Assembly: GCF_003265705.1 (NCBI RefSeq)
Contig: NW_020312785.1
Location: 131,174,861 to 131,238,860, forward strand
Origin: Callorhinus ursinus
Lineage: Eukaryota > Chordata > Mammalia > Carnivora > Otariidae
Direction: 5' to 3'
DNA: 64,000 bases
Made by a program: the position numbers and the translations under genes. Numbering within the stretch: position 1 is the stretch's first letter; each line of letters begins with the position of its first letter. Below, in pieces: positions 46,780 through 58,320 of this stretch. The notes under the pieces were generated by a model. That model was given only the letters and a program-made list of their open reading frames with translations, had not been told where the DNA came from and made no database searches.

Positions 46780-47399
46780 AACCAAGTGATTGCAACAATT
46801 TGAAGAATATTTATTTGAGAAAATTGTGAGTCAGAAAGAACACCAAGCTTTGTAGTGTTTTAACTTGCTTAGCCTATTTCCCTCTTGCCAGCTCAATGGT
46901 CACCTTGGAGACCACTAGCATACACTGAATGCCAGCAGTGCAACAGCCTCTGAAAGGGCAGAATATGACTGGAGCTCCTCTAAGCTCAATTACCATATAA
47001 CTGACATTATTTGACCAGTACGTCAGTCCCTTGGGAAATCCCCCTAAGAAGTCTTGTTTTTATTTGAACTGACTCAAAGCTGGCCCACTGTAGTCTTTTC
47101 TCCAGAGCCATTTATCTAAAATTATCAGTGGCACTTATTAAACATTGCAGTTGCCTGAAGAGTTAATAACAGTTGGGGCAAACGATAAGCTGAACAAAAA
47201 ATCTAAAAGGAAAAGCTGGGAAATAAGATGTATATGGAGGACTTTGGAAGGATTCAGCAAATTCCTAGAAATATAGAGAATTACATTTATATGTAGAGCT
47301 GTGTCTATTCACAGAAAAAAACTTGAAAAGATTCTAAACTCTCATCTCCAGCTGATTTTAAGGCTGCGTGCAAGCAGGAAGTGAAGGCTAAGACAGAGT
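46780..47399. other. Unassigned sequence before an old L1
   Basis: No gene. Could include the outermost 5' region of the old L1 that follows, but the text is not diagnostic. Confidence 0.35.
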
Positions 47400-49999
47400 T
47401 GTAAACGGCCTGCCTGAGTGTTGAAAATGTGCCCCAGCATATACATGGAGACCCTCAAGAGAGTCTGGGAGACTTACTGCTTCCAGGCATTTAGGCAAAT
47501 CTATCCAAGCATGAGATGACCATTAACCTGAAAGGGCAAAGAATCCAGTGGCCACACATAATACAGAATACAATAAGAACTAGAATACAGACAAATACAG
47601 ACTAATTTCAAAGAATTAGCTCAGAAAACCGCTAAATAAACACAGAGCAGCAACAATAACAAATAGCAAAAACAAATCCTGGGGAGGAGGATCTGATTTC
47701 CAGAGTTGCCACATTATATTACTTAAAATGTTCAGTTTTCAACAAAAAAAAATGTGGACATACAAAGAAACAAGAAAGTGTGATGCATACACAGGAAAAA
47801 AAAGACAGTCAATAGAAACTGTCCTTGAGAAAGTGCAGGCATTATACTTATTAAATGAAGGTTTTTAAGTGGCTATTCAAAGAACCTATTTAGAAAGGAA
47901 ATTTAGGAGGATAAGCCATGTCTAGGAACTAAAGGAAATACAAGAATAATGTCTTACCAAATAGAGGATGTCAGTGAAAAGATAGAAATTACAAACAAGA
48001 ACTAAATATAAATTCTGGAGTCCAAAAATATAGTAACTGAAGTGAAATTTAGAGATTCAACAGTAGATTTGAGTTGGCAGAATAAAGAATCAGTGCACTT
48101 AAAGATAGATCACTTAAAATTATCCCATATGAGAAAAGACAGAATAAAGTGTGAAGAAAGTGAACAATCTCAGAAACCTGTGGGACACCATCAAGTTGAA
48201 GAACATATGCATCCTGGGAATTCAGAAGGAAAGGAGAGAAAGGAACAGAAAGAATATTTGAGTAAATAATGGTTCCTTGTCAGAAAAATTAGCCAAATAA
48301 AAAGCATCCATATTGGAAAAGAGAAATAAAACTACCTCTTTTCACAGATGGCATTGATCTTGTATATAGAAAATCCTAAAATTTGATGAAAAACATTAAT
48401 ACATATATCCAGGAACTTTAATAAACTCTAGGTAGGATTCAAAGAGATTGACACCTAGACACATCATAGTCAAACTTTCAAAAGTCAAAGAGAGACTCTT
48501 GAAAATAAGACCAGAAAAATGCCTTGTCCTATACTAGGGATCCTCAGTATGATTAGCAACTGGCTTCCCTTTAGACACCATGGAGCTAAAACCCCGTGGG
48601 ATGATGTATTCAATGTGTTGAGAGAAAAAGAATTTTAATCAAGAATTGGATTTCCAGCAAATCTATCCTTCAAAAATGAAGGTGATATTAAGACATTCCT
48701 AGATAAAGACCAACTGAGAAAATTTGTTGTTAGCAGGCATGCCCTGTAAGAAATGCTAAAAAGAGTCATTCAGGCTGAAATGAAGGGTTATTACGTAGTG
48801 ACTTGAAGCCACATAAAGAAATAAAGAACATCACTAAAAATAACTACATAGGTAAATGGAAAAGACAAGAATTTTTTTTTGATAACCCTTTTTTCCTCCT
48901 ATTAATTTAAAAGACAACTGCAGGTGTACCTGGGTGGCTCAGTTGGTTAAGTGTCTGCCTTTGGTTCAGGTCATGATCCCAGGGTCCTGGGATCGAGCCC
49001 CGCATCGGGCTCCCTGCTCCACGGGAAGCCTGCTTCTCCCTCTCCCGCTCCCCCTGCTTGTGTTCCCTCTCTCACTGTGTCTCTTTGTCAAACAAATAAA
49101 TAAAATCTTTAAAAAAAAAGACAACTGCATAAAGAAATAATTATAAATATGTGTTGATGGTGATACAATGTATAAAATGTAATTTGTAATGACAATAATA
49201 GCACAGAAGAAGGGGAAGAGAATGAATATAGAGGAACATTTTTGTAAACTATTAAAATTGAGTTGGTATTAATCTGAACTAGATTGTTGTAATTTAAGAT
49301 ATTAATTATAATCCCTAGAGTAATCACTAAACAGACAACAAACAAACAAAAAACCTTAAAAAATGCATTGTGAAAGAAACAGCAAGGGAATTAAAATGAA
49401 ACACTAGAAAATATTTATTTAACACTAAAGGAGGCAGTAATGAAGGAACAGAGGAACAAAAAAGACATAATATGTATACAAAGACATGACAAAATGGCAG
49501 ATATAAATTCTTCTTTATGAGCAATTAGTTAAATGTAAGTCAATTAAACTCTCCAGTCAAAAGGCAGAGTTTAAGAAAATGGATTTTAAAATGATCTCAC
49601 TATATTTTGTCTACGAGAGACACACTTTTGATTTAAAGACACAAAGAGGTAGAAAGTATAAGGATGGATAAAAGTACACCAGGCACGTAGTAACCAAAAG
49701 AGAGCTAGGGTGGTTATATAATTGTTAGAAAAAATAGACTTTAAGACAAAAATTGTTACTAGAGACAAAGAATTATAAAGATTAAAAAATCAAACCGTCA
49801 AGAAAATATAACAATTATAGACATATATTTACCTAACAACAAAGCCCCAAAATATGTGAAGCAAAAACTGACAGGATTATAGGGAGAAATAGACAATTCA
49901 ACATTAATAGTTGGGGCCTTCAAAATTCCATTTTCAATAATGGATAGAATAATTAGATATAAGATCAACAAGGAAATAGAAGATCTGAATAACACAATA
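47400..49999 (+). mobile_element. Old L1 5' portion (5' UTR/ORF1 to ORF2 endonuclease), plus strand
   Basis: A-rich, L1-sense text. 48,450-48,790 ('caaagagagactcttgaaaa', 'gaattggatttccagcaaat', 'gacattcctagataaagacc', 'taagaaatgctaaaaagagt') is typical of the non-coding/ORF1 part of old L1M elements. 49,560-49,900 reads as the start of ORF2 ('ctacgagagacacacttttg', 'ataggacagg'-like text, 'aatatgtgaagcaaaaactg'), i.e. the endonuclease domain. The frames are heavily broken. It breaks off near 50,000, inside ORF2, and a small inverted segment follows. Confidence 0.75.
48923..49115 (+). mobile_element. Can-SINE, plus strand, inside old L1
   Basis: 'ggtgtacctgggtggctcag', 'gggatcgagccccgcatcgg', CT-rich middle, and 'caaataaataaaatctttaa' tail. 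The exact 14-bp duplication 'aaaagacaactgca' is at 48,909-48,922 and 49,116-49,129. Confidence 0.97.
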
Positions 50000-50002
50000 C
50001 AC

Positions 50003-50500
50003 AGATCTTCTTCAGATAAATGTCTATTTAAATCCTTTTCACAAATTTTGTTGGCTTTTTGTCTCTTTATTGTTGAGTTGTACAAGCTATTTGTATATTC
50101 TGAATGCTATATAACTTAAACTTTAAAACCTTATGTACTTTAAGGGACAAAATCAAGAAAATGGAAAGACAACCCACAAAATGAGAGAAACTATCTGTAA
50201 ATTTTATATAAATATATATATAGTTTGTATAAATTGTATAGCCTTATTTTAAATTATATAATAATTTAAATAGACATTTATCTGAAGAAGATACGTGAGT
50301 GTCCATTCAGCACATGAAGAGAGGCTCAACATTACTCATTATTAGAAGAATGCAAATGAAAACCAAAATGAGATGCTGCTTCACATTCACTAGGATGGCT
50401 AAGATAAAAGAGATGGACAATAGCAAGTGTTGACAAGGACGCAGAGCCATCATAAGTGTCAGAGGTAGTGGATTGCTTGGAATTTCAATTTTTCTGTTCA
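50003..50500. mobile_element. Rearranged L1 ORF2 3' segments (inverted, then direct)
   Basis: 50,003-50,100 reads as L1 ORF2 C-terminal text on the minus strand ('ttggctttttgtctctttat'). From about 50,120 to 50,500 the plus strand carries the same ORF2 end ('gacatttatctgaagaagat', 'catgaagagaggctcaacat', 'gaaaaccaaaatgagatgct'). Some 3.5 kb of ORF2 that should lie between 50,000 and here is missing. The combination of deletion and inversion is what twin-priming during L1 insertion, or a later rearrangement, would leave. Confidence 0.7.
50005..50292. repeat. 29-bp perfect inverted repeat with 230-bp spacer
   Basis: Arms 50,005-50,033 and 50,264-50,292 are exact reverse complements (left arm contains 'cttcttcagataaatgtcta'). 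They are the same L1 ORF2 text in opposite orientations. The spacer includes a TA-rich patch at about 50,195-50,265. Confidence 0.9.
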
Positions 50501-50592
50501 TGGCACTGTAAGGGGGACCAATCCCCTTTGGGTACTAAGATAAGTCAGAGTGGTGATGGGAAGGGAATCTACACTTCCTGAAAATAAGGCAG

Positions 50593-50759
50593 GTGGGAGA
50601 CCCTTGATTTCCCCTCCAGTCATGATCTCGGGGCCGTGGGATCGAGCCCCGTGTCAGGCTCTGTGTCCGGCAGGGAGTCCACTTGAGATTCTCTCACTCT
50701 GCCCTTCCCCCTGTTCACACACTCTTCTCTCTTTCAAATAAATAAATAAATCTTTAAAA
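50593..50759 (+). mobile_element. Can-SINE, 5'-truncated, plus strand
   Basis: Lacks about the first 30 bases of the head, then 'cccttgatttcccctccagt', 'gggatcgagccccgtgtcag', CT-rich middle and (AAAT)n tail. The exact 12-bp duplication 'aaaataaggcag' at 50,581-50,592 and 50,760-50,771 shows the truncation happened at insertion. Confidence 0.95.
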
Positions 50760-50771
50760 AAAATAAGGCAG

Positions 50772-53700
50772 AGGAGAGTTTGATCATTTGAAGAAATGAA
50801 AGATGTCCTAATTGTACCCCAAGTTGGTGAATCAGGTCAGAGTGATTGCAGGGAGTGGAGGTGGAAGATTGGGAGAGGGTGGGAGAATATTCATAAATCC
50901 TCGGCTCAAAAAACTTCAGATGATACATGGCACATGGTAATAAATGGCATGATACCATGATTTTTGTGTAATTCAGATTTCTTGTTGTGATGTTATATTC
51001 AAACCAATTAAGACGGTGGTACAGGGTTTTGGTACAGAATCTGGTGAGGGGGTTGTTTCTGGTTTAACTCACATGTTCCCCGGCTGTGTTGTGTTATCAG
51101 ACCATGCTCTTTATTACTCATGTTGTCAGAGAGCCAGAGATATACCATTTGAGTGAAAATGTAGCATGCACAGAAACCACTTTAGCTGGTCAAGACCTGA
51201 TGAATCAGCTGGCCTTAAATTTGGGGGAGAGTATTCTTTCCTTCTTCTGCTATATCCTTTCTTTAGAGAAACTGCAGCCATTTTCAAAGCAGAAGAGTGT
51301 AAACGACCAGCAGCCTCAGCCCCTTTCCCTCTTCTGGCTGACAAACACTGGAGCTCTGGGGGCACCTGCTTTTGTGGTACCATTTGCAATTATAGCAAAC
51401 TCATCAAGTACAGAAGGATATGCTTGACCTTGAGCAAAGACCTCTGATTATGTGGTGAAAAATAATGCTGCAATTTTATCTTTTCCAAAGGCCAGCGATA
51501 AGGTCTTTTGTTCTTTTGTTGTTTGCAGAGTTTCTCTGGGAAGAGAATTTATGGCAAATGCTACCCTGGAATTATAGGACATTTTAAGGACACAGTGATT
51601 TCACACTGGCCTCTAAGCAGGGGTGAAATTTTTATACAGATCTTTTCAAGTACTTATAACTATTTTTCAGGCCATTTTTGATACTGACCCTGGCTTTTTT
51701 CTAACCCTAGAATGGTATCAGAAGGAGTACCGATCTATGGCAAAGTTTTCACACAATTAAACATCGGGGGAGCTAGCAACAGATTGATTAAAGTGGATTG
51801 ATCAGCATGCTTGATTTTCTAGCCACTATTCAACCAAGTTTAATATCCATAACCTTTATCACAACAGTGCTGTATGTTTTCCTTTGTGGAAAGCTTTACA
51901 GTCACGTAGTATGGTAGGGGATATGCCCTGTGTTAGGACTGGTGCTCACAGCCTATCATGAAATATGCCGGTTTAAAACAGCTCTACCTAAGGGCTGTTC
52001 AAATGACATATCTATAAAGAACAAACACTCTGGGGGGTTGAGTGCTCGACTCAAAGGAATGGTAAGTGTTATTTCTCCTCCTCCTTTCTTTGTTATTTGT
52101 CAATCTTCACAACTGTATTTATTTTTAGAATCTCATTCTATAAAATGATTCCTTGCTGCTGCCTTTATCCCCCTTCATGTCATCTGTTAAAAAGTCAAGC
52201 CGTAGATTTTTTGTGCAGAGGAGTAACCAGCATGTTTATTGTGGATGTTTTTGTAGTTTGTCCTTCAGATGGCCAAAAATCAATAATTTACACAGGCAAA
52301 ATCCAATTTCAAAACCTATACCTTCAAGCTAAGGCATCTCTCAAGAGGTACCTTAGCTTCTTTTGACTTGGATGCTTCTGTGTGTAGCTGTCAGATATTA
52401 ACTAGTCCTTCTTCAGATCTAGGAAAGGTTGGTTTAAACCTTAAGTATCTTATCCTGTGGCTATCTACAAGATTCTTGAAAATTTCCAGAGGGTTTTTCA
52501 TTTTGCAGAAATCCTGGCTTTGAAAGTCTCCAGCCTTCCCTTTATGGGCTAGTGAGTAGACCTCTAATGCCCCTTTTGTTCTCTAACATGGGGACATAGG
52601 AATGAATCTCTGTGATTTTCCTGATTTCCACGAAAGCTTCTTTCCACAGGACAATTTCTGTGCCCAGTAGACTTAAGTGGAGCTTTGGGAGTGGGAATGG
52701 CTCTGGGGATCCAGAATTGGGGGTTATATTACAGCAACACGACCTCAAATTGATCATCACACATTAGATTTCTTCTTCCTCCTTTCCTCCTCTGTCCCAC
52801 TCATCCTCTTGGCTCATACACAGCCTTTCAGCCACGTTGTGCCCTCCCCTCTGACCAGTCAAGCCTTTAAATTTCACCTACTTTTCCAAGTGGCACATTG
52901 CAAATAAAAACCCTTTCCTTTTGAAAAGAAGTTCTTATATGTACTATAAAAGTAACACGTTATTGTCCACTTTTGTTTTCCAGATACCACCCAAACAACC
53001 AGGTTTCCTCCAGCTTGGAGGTTACTATGGGGGTTAAACACTCTGAGCAATGAGTATGTAATTTTGGTGAACATCAGAATCCCTTGGGGAGATTGTCAAG
53101 CACGCAGATACCCAAGCCCTGGTATAGCTAGATGTAATCAGCATCATTTCTGAATATGATGTATACTATAATTTTACTTAGGGCCAAGTGCCAGCGGGCC
53201 CATTATGATATCCTCCTGCTCACTTTTCTGTCTGCCCAAGAATAGGAAATTATCTGAAAATTAATCCTTTGGTTAATCAAGTCACTAGATTTTTTTCCCC
53301 CCGTGAAATATATTCTGTCTAAAAAGTGACCTCACACAAGTATTTGCCTTTTAAGTCTTTTAACTCAATGGATTAAAGTCCTGCTTTGCCCCACAACCAG
53401 GTAAAGGGAATTATAGGCATTCAGAAGAAGACGGGGAAATAGAAATTAATTTATTCATTGGCAGTTTGACAAGACCTACTGTCTTGTCCTTGAAAGTGTA
53501 TATATTTTACTGGGTGCTTGGGCATAGACATGGCTACTGAGCTCACCCTAGGCCTATAAACTCTGAGAAGGCCCTAGGACTTAGTTCTAGAAAATATTAA
53601 AGAAGGGAGTGGTACTCATTGGTAACCAGATTCTCTCAGGACCCTGAGCTCATCTTCTAGGATAGGTCTAGCTATACCTATAACCTCAAGACCTTCTCCA

Positions 53701-53965
53701 AACCCTGCCTACCCTTAATTAGTCCCCAAATTCCCAAATTATATCGACTGGCATATTTATCAACCTTTAAATTAATATAATGATGTTTTATGTGGTAACC
53801 TACTAACATCCCCTTATGCCCTAGAATATATTTGGTAACTCTGGTGGAAAATTTCTAAAAGGGAATATAGCATGGAGTTGGCCTAAGACTTCTTTGGTTT
53901 AATGATCCTATGAAATAAACCATACATTTGTTGGGGCCTTATCTTTCAGGGACTATACTAAGTAT
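50772..53965. other. Longest stretch without recognised young repeats
   Basis: No gene I can defend. 51,080-51,450 has frames of 87-113 codons on both strands that overlap and lack any domain. 53,040-53,150 ('aacatcagaatcccttgggg', 'caagcacgcagatacccaag') resembles a hAT-type non-autonomous DNA transposon, with low confidence. The remainder matches nothing I know. Because it lacks young insertions, it is the best place in the window to look for conserved non-coding elements. Confidence 0.4.
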
Positions 53966-54915
53966 TTTATTTTTTTAGAGCCATTTTGGATTCACAACAA
54001 AACTGAGTGGAAAGTACACAGAGTTCCGATATATACGCTGCCCTCCCCTCCCAATCCCAAGCGCAGCCTCACCTACCATAAATATCTGGCAAGAGAGTGG
54101 TACATTTGTTACAGTCAATGAATCAATATTGACATATCATTATCACTCAAAGTCCATAATTTACATTAGGGTTTACTTTTAGTGTACATTTTATGTGTTT
54201 TTATAAATATAGAGTGACATGAATCCATCATTATTGTATCATACAGAATTGTTTCACTGTTTTGAAATTCCTCTGTGCTCCAGCTATTCATCCCTCCCTC
54301 CTCTCAAATCGGACAACACTTTTTTTTAAACAGTCCCCACAATTTTGCTTTTCTCACAGTGTCATATGGTTGGAATAATACTATATGTAGCCTTTTTTTC
54401 TTTTTTACAGATTGACTTCTTTCACTTAGTAATATCCATGTAAATTCCTCCATGTCTTTTCCTAGCTTGATCATTTCTGTTTTAGTACTGAATAATATTC
54501 CATTGTACAGGTGTACCACTCTTTTTTTATCCATTTACCCACTGAATGATAATGAGATTCACCTAGAAGGACATCTTGGTTGCTTCCAAGTTCTGGCCAA
54601 TTATGAAAAAAGCTGCTATAAGCATCCATGTGCAGATTTGTATGGATATAAATTTTTAATTTCTTTGGGTAAATATTAAGGAGCTTTGATTATCATTGCT
54701 CTCCTTGTCCTATGTAAGAAAACTTAATATACCCTCAGGCAAATATTCTCCCACATAATCTAGCTTTTACATTTAGGCTTATGAGTCAATTGGAATTAAT
54801 TTTGAGTATAGGGTAACATGGAGATTAAGGTTCATTTTTCTATATGAATATCTAGTTGTTCAACACCACTTACTAAAGAATTTTCCTATCTTTGGATTGA
54901 TTAGGTGCCTTTGTT

Positions 54916-55051
54916 TTTTTATTTATTTAAAGATTTTATTTATTTATTTGTCAGAGAGAGAGAGAGTGAGCGCACAAGCATGGGGAGTGGCAGGCAGAGG
55001 GAGAAGCGGGCTCCCCGCTGAGCAAGGAGCCTGACGCTGGACTCGATCCCA
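54916..55051 (-). mobile_element. Can-SINE lacking its head, minus strand
   Basis: T-rich tail, 'aagattttatttatttattt', GA-rich middle, 'ggactcgatcccag', then an abrupt stop. About 60 bases of the tRNA-like head are missing. I see no clear target-site duplication, so a later deletion is possible. Confidence 0.9.
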
Positions 55052-55494
55052 GAAATGAAATAATAATATACTTGTGAGGCTTTGTCTGGACTCTCACTTC
55101 TCTTCTATTTATTTATTTGTCTTATGCCAGCTCCACACAGTTTGATTACAGTAGTTTTATAATAAATCTGGAGGTTGGGTAGTAAGTATAGGTGTGTTTC
55201 TTTTTCAATTTGTTTCAGATATTCTAGTCATTTGTCATTCCATATAAATTTTAGAATCGTCTTGTCAACTTTTATGAAAAAGTCCTTTGCCATTATGATA
55301 TGGGTTGTACCGAATGCATAGATGAATTAGTGGGGTTTGGGGGGAGACTGACATCTTAACAAAACTGACTCTGCCATTCCATCAGCACATCATATGGCTC
55401 ACTTCATTTAGGTTTTCTTTAATTTCTCTCAGCAATGTTATGTAGGTTCGCTTTTTTGTAGGTTCATGTCTTTTGTTAAACATATTCCTAAGTA

Positions 55495-55692
55495 GGGGCA
55501 CCTGGGTGGCTCAGTCGTTAAGCGTCTGCCTTTGGTTCAGCTCATGATCCCAGAGTCCTGGGATCAAGCCCTGCGTCGGGCTCCCTGTTCTGCGGAAAGC
55601 CTGCCTGTCCCTCTGCCTCTCCCCCTGCTCGTGTTCCCTCTCTCGCTGTCTCTCTCTCTGTCAAATAAATAAATAAAATCTTTAAAAAATGT
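55495..55692 (+). mobile_element. Can-SINE, plus strand, inside L1
   Basis: 'ggggcacctgggtggctcag', 'gggatcaagccctgcgtcgg', CT-rich middle with 'tctcgctgtctctctctctg', (AAAT)n tail. The exact 11-bp duplication 'attcctaagta' is at 55,484-55,494 and 55,693-55,703. Confidence 0.97.
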
Positions 55693-55843
55693 ATTCCTAA
55701 GTATATTATGTTTTTTGGTGGTAGTGCAGAAATAATCTTAAAAAATTGTTTTCCAATATTTGATGCCAGCATATATATTTTGAATATTAACCTAGTATGC
55801 TGTGGCATCGATCAATTTATGTATTAGTTCTTTTAGTTCTTTT

Positions 55844-56029
55844 CTTTTCTTTTTTTAAATATTTTTGTTTATTTGTCAGAGAGACAGAGAGACAGAGCAC
55901 AGCATGGGAGAGGGAGAAGCAGGCTTCCTGCTGAGCAGGGAGCCTGATGCGGAACCCGATCCCAGGACCCCAGGATCATGACCCGAGCCGAAGGCAGACA
56001 CTTAACCAACTGAGCCACCCAGGTGTCCC
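55844..56029 (-). mobile_element. Can-SINE, minus strand, inside L1
   Basis: 'aatatttttgtttatttgtc', 'gaacccgatcccaggacccc', 'gagccacccaggtgtccc'. The flanks 'tcttttagttctttt' and 'tcttttagttatttt' (about 55,829-55,843 and 56,030-56,044) are the duplication. Its head points toward the SINE at 55,495, forming an inverted pair. Confidence 0.95.
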
Positions 56030-56169
56030 TCTTTTAGTTATTTTATAGATTCTTTAGGAATTACTATATAAAAATTCTTGTCATCTGCAAATAGAATTTT
56101 ACTTTTCCTTTACTGACCTTTATACTTTTTATGTCTTTTTCTTGACTTTTTGCACTGGACACCTCATCT

Positions 56170-56800
56170 TAAATAACAGACCTGATAGCATCACTGTTTT
56201 TCTCAAAAGCTTTTGACTGTTCCACCATTGTCTCCAAGATCAAGTATAAACCCCTGATCCCAGACGTATCCCTTACTTGGACTCCCTCTGTTCCCTATGT
56301 TATACTTGGCTTTACTTAATCTCATGATCCCTTTTTTTTTTCTACTCGATCTACTCCAAGTGAGATGCATTTCAAAATTGATCTATATATTTAATGTGTT
56401 TCTTCCAGCTCATGTTATGTTGGTAATGTATCTAATGTTAAAGGCTAGAAGAAATGTAACATTCAGGCTTTCTGTTGCATGGCAAAGTACAGTCACATAC
56501 CTGTGAGGTTTTGCTCAAACCTTTTCATCAACCAGGAATAGCATATCTATCTGTGCATGTTGACATCCTGCTCATTCTTCAAGGACCAGTTTAGATACCA
56601 CATTTTTTTTTTTTCTGGAGCCAGTGTTCATTTTGGTAGGTTGGAATTTATCTCCCATTCCTGTATATTTCCATAGAGAATGCATTTTTTACCTTAGTGT
56701 AACATTAACAATTTTGCTTTGCAAATGTTGTGTTACATGTCATATTCATCTCTATATCCTTGCTGGTGCCTGGCATAGCACCCATTGGTAGCAGGAGATT
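56170..56800 (+). mobile_element. L2 LINE 3' part, plus strand
   Basis: 'ccaagatcaagtataaaccc', 'ctcattcttcaaggaccagt' and 'ggtgcctggcatagcaccca' lie in L2 order, with the diverged 3' UTR end near 56,800. The middle (56,330-56,540) is unclear. Confidence 0.6.
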
Positions 56801-56984
56801 GTTTCCTAAATAGCCCTGTCAACGATTCTTTTGTTGCAGTGTCTAATGGGCGAGTAGTCTCCATGTTGATATGAATATATTGACCTATGGTGTTAATGAA
56901 TTGGGTGTATGAGGCCGTTTAATCAAATGATAATTTAAATTACTAATTATCTCTAGGCCCAGAGGATCCAATTGACTGAGACAG

Positions 56985-57268
56985 GGTCATCCTTGGGGGT
57001 CATCCTCGACTCCCCTTTTCCCTCAGCCCCAGTTCCAATTAGTCTTTAGTTCTTATTTTTAAATGTCCCTCATATCTGTCCATTTCTCTCCATTTTATAA
57101 CACGTTGTTCAGGCCCCCTTGAACATAATATCACCCTGGATTATTGTAACAGATACTCTCTGCTTTCAGGCTAATCTTTCTTCAATCCCCTTTCCCCACG
57201 TTTCCAAGTAGATCTTTCTATAACCCACATCTGACCATGTTATACTCTCACACTTAAAACCAGTTAGT
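56985..57268 (+). mobile_element. L2 LINE ORF fragment, plus strand
   Basis: 'gggggtcatcctcgactccc', 'ctgtccatttctctccattt', 'ccctggattattgtaacaga' and 'ctgaccatgttatactctca' follow an L2 coding segment immediately downstream of the RT domain. It lies 3' of the other L2 piece but comes from further 5' in the element, so it is a separate copy. Confidence 0.72.
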
Positions 57269-57949
57269 GTGCCTGGATCCCAAGGGTCATTTTGACAAAT
57301 GCTTTCTAGCTGTGGAAACTCCATGGAAGAACCGCTATTTGCAGACTTCTTGCTTCATTTTGAGGGTAGGGTGGAGTGTTTTTCCTTTTTGGGGACAGTA
57401 AGATTAAGTGATGGTGATAGCAAGATGAAGAGAGACAAGGGGGTGGGGAAGGGAGAGAGGGAGAAAGAGCATTTCATTAACAGGGTGTCTGCCCTGCAGA
57501 ATCTAGTTTCTGGTGAGGCAATTAGCATGCAGATCAGCTGCACGGGGTACTGCACGCATCAGCTATTGAACACCAGCTTGCCAAGCCCTTCTCTGCTTTG
57601 TCAAAAATTCACACACCTCCTGGCTTCTCTGACACAGCCCCAGTTCAGAATCCATTAACTGGAGTTTTAGTCCACGAACAAAAATGATTGTGCATGCTTA
57701 TGATTAATGAGGAAGCTATTTCAAAATCACAAGGCGCCATACTGGCTAACTACTATTAATTATTTTTATCATCATTATACTGAGAAACCGTTTCATCATA
57801 CTAGAAACAATTGTTCAAATTGGCTTGCTTGGATAGAAAATGCACTGTATATCATTTTGAAAAGCCAGTATTTTTTGATGTCTTTGATTTATGAAGATAA
57901 TCATCATAATCATAGCCAACTGTGTGTGCTTATAATAAGTATCCCATTG
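57269..57949. other. Unassigned sequence without recognised repeats
   Basis: A 119-codon plus-strand frame (57,299-57,658) has no recognisable domain. 'gcaattagcatgcagatcag' near 57,520 contains an ATTAG homeodomain-type core next to E-box-like CAGCTG (57,535-57,540). That is suggestive of a regulatory element but far from proof. No gene called. Confidence 0.35.
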
Positions 57950-58320
57950 CGGTAAGTTATTTGTATGTCTTGATTTATATAATCCTCACAACCACTGTAT
58001 GGAGTACATATGATTACTATCTCTGTTTTATTTTATTTTATTTTTTAAAATTTTATTTATTGGAGAGAGAGACAGCGAGAGAGGGAACACAAGCAGGGGG
58101 AGTGGGAGAGGGAGAAGCAGACTTCCCGCTGAGCAGGGAGCCTGATGTGGGTGGGGCTTGATCCTAGGACCCTGGGATCATGACCTGAGCCAAAGGCAGA
58201 TGCTTAATGACTGAGCCACCTAGGAGCCCCTCCATCTCTGTTTTAGAGGTGAGAAAACATAGGCTCAGTGGTTAGGTCATGCATAGGTGGTAAGTGGTAG
58301 GGCCTGGATTAAAACAGATA
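57950..58320 (-). mobile_element. MIR SINE, minus strand, split by a Can-SINE
   Basis: 'ttatataatcctcacaacca' and 'atgattactatctctgtttt' on the left, then after the SINE 'agaggtgagaaaacataggc', 'ggtggtaagtggtagggcct'. Together this is reversed MIR. Confidence 0.8.
58031..58233 (-). mobile_element. Can-SINE, minus strand, inside MIR
   Basis: 'ttttatttattggagagaga', 'cagcgagagagggaacacaa', 'gggatcatgacctgagccaa', 'gagccacctaggagcccc'. The exact 12-bp duplication 'atctctgtttta' is at 58,019-58,030 and 58,234-58,245. Confidence 0.97.

Larger units (their letters stand above)
53966..56150 (-). mobile_element. L1 3' part (3' UTR and ORF2 RT half), minus strand, with three SINEs
   Basis: Reversed L1: the 3' end at 53,966 ('agagccattttggattcaca'), 'ttctttcacttagtaatatc', 'ccattgtacaggtgtaccac', then the ORF2 region to about 56,150. 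The RT palm motif translates as FADD at 56,080-56,091. It is 5'-truncated there. The element carries SINEs at 54,916, 55,495 and 55,844. Frames are broken. Confidence 0.82.
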
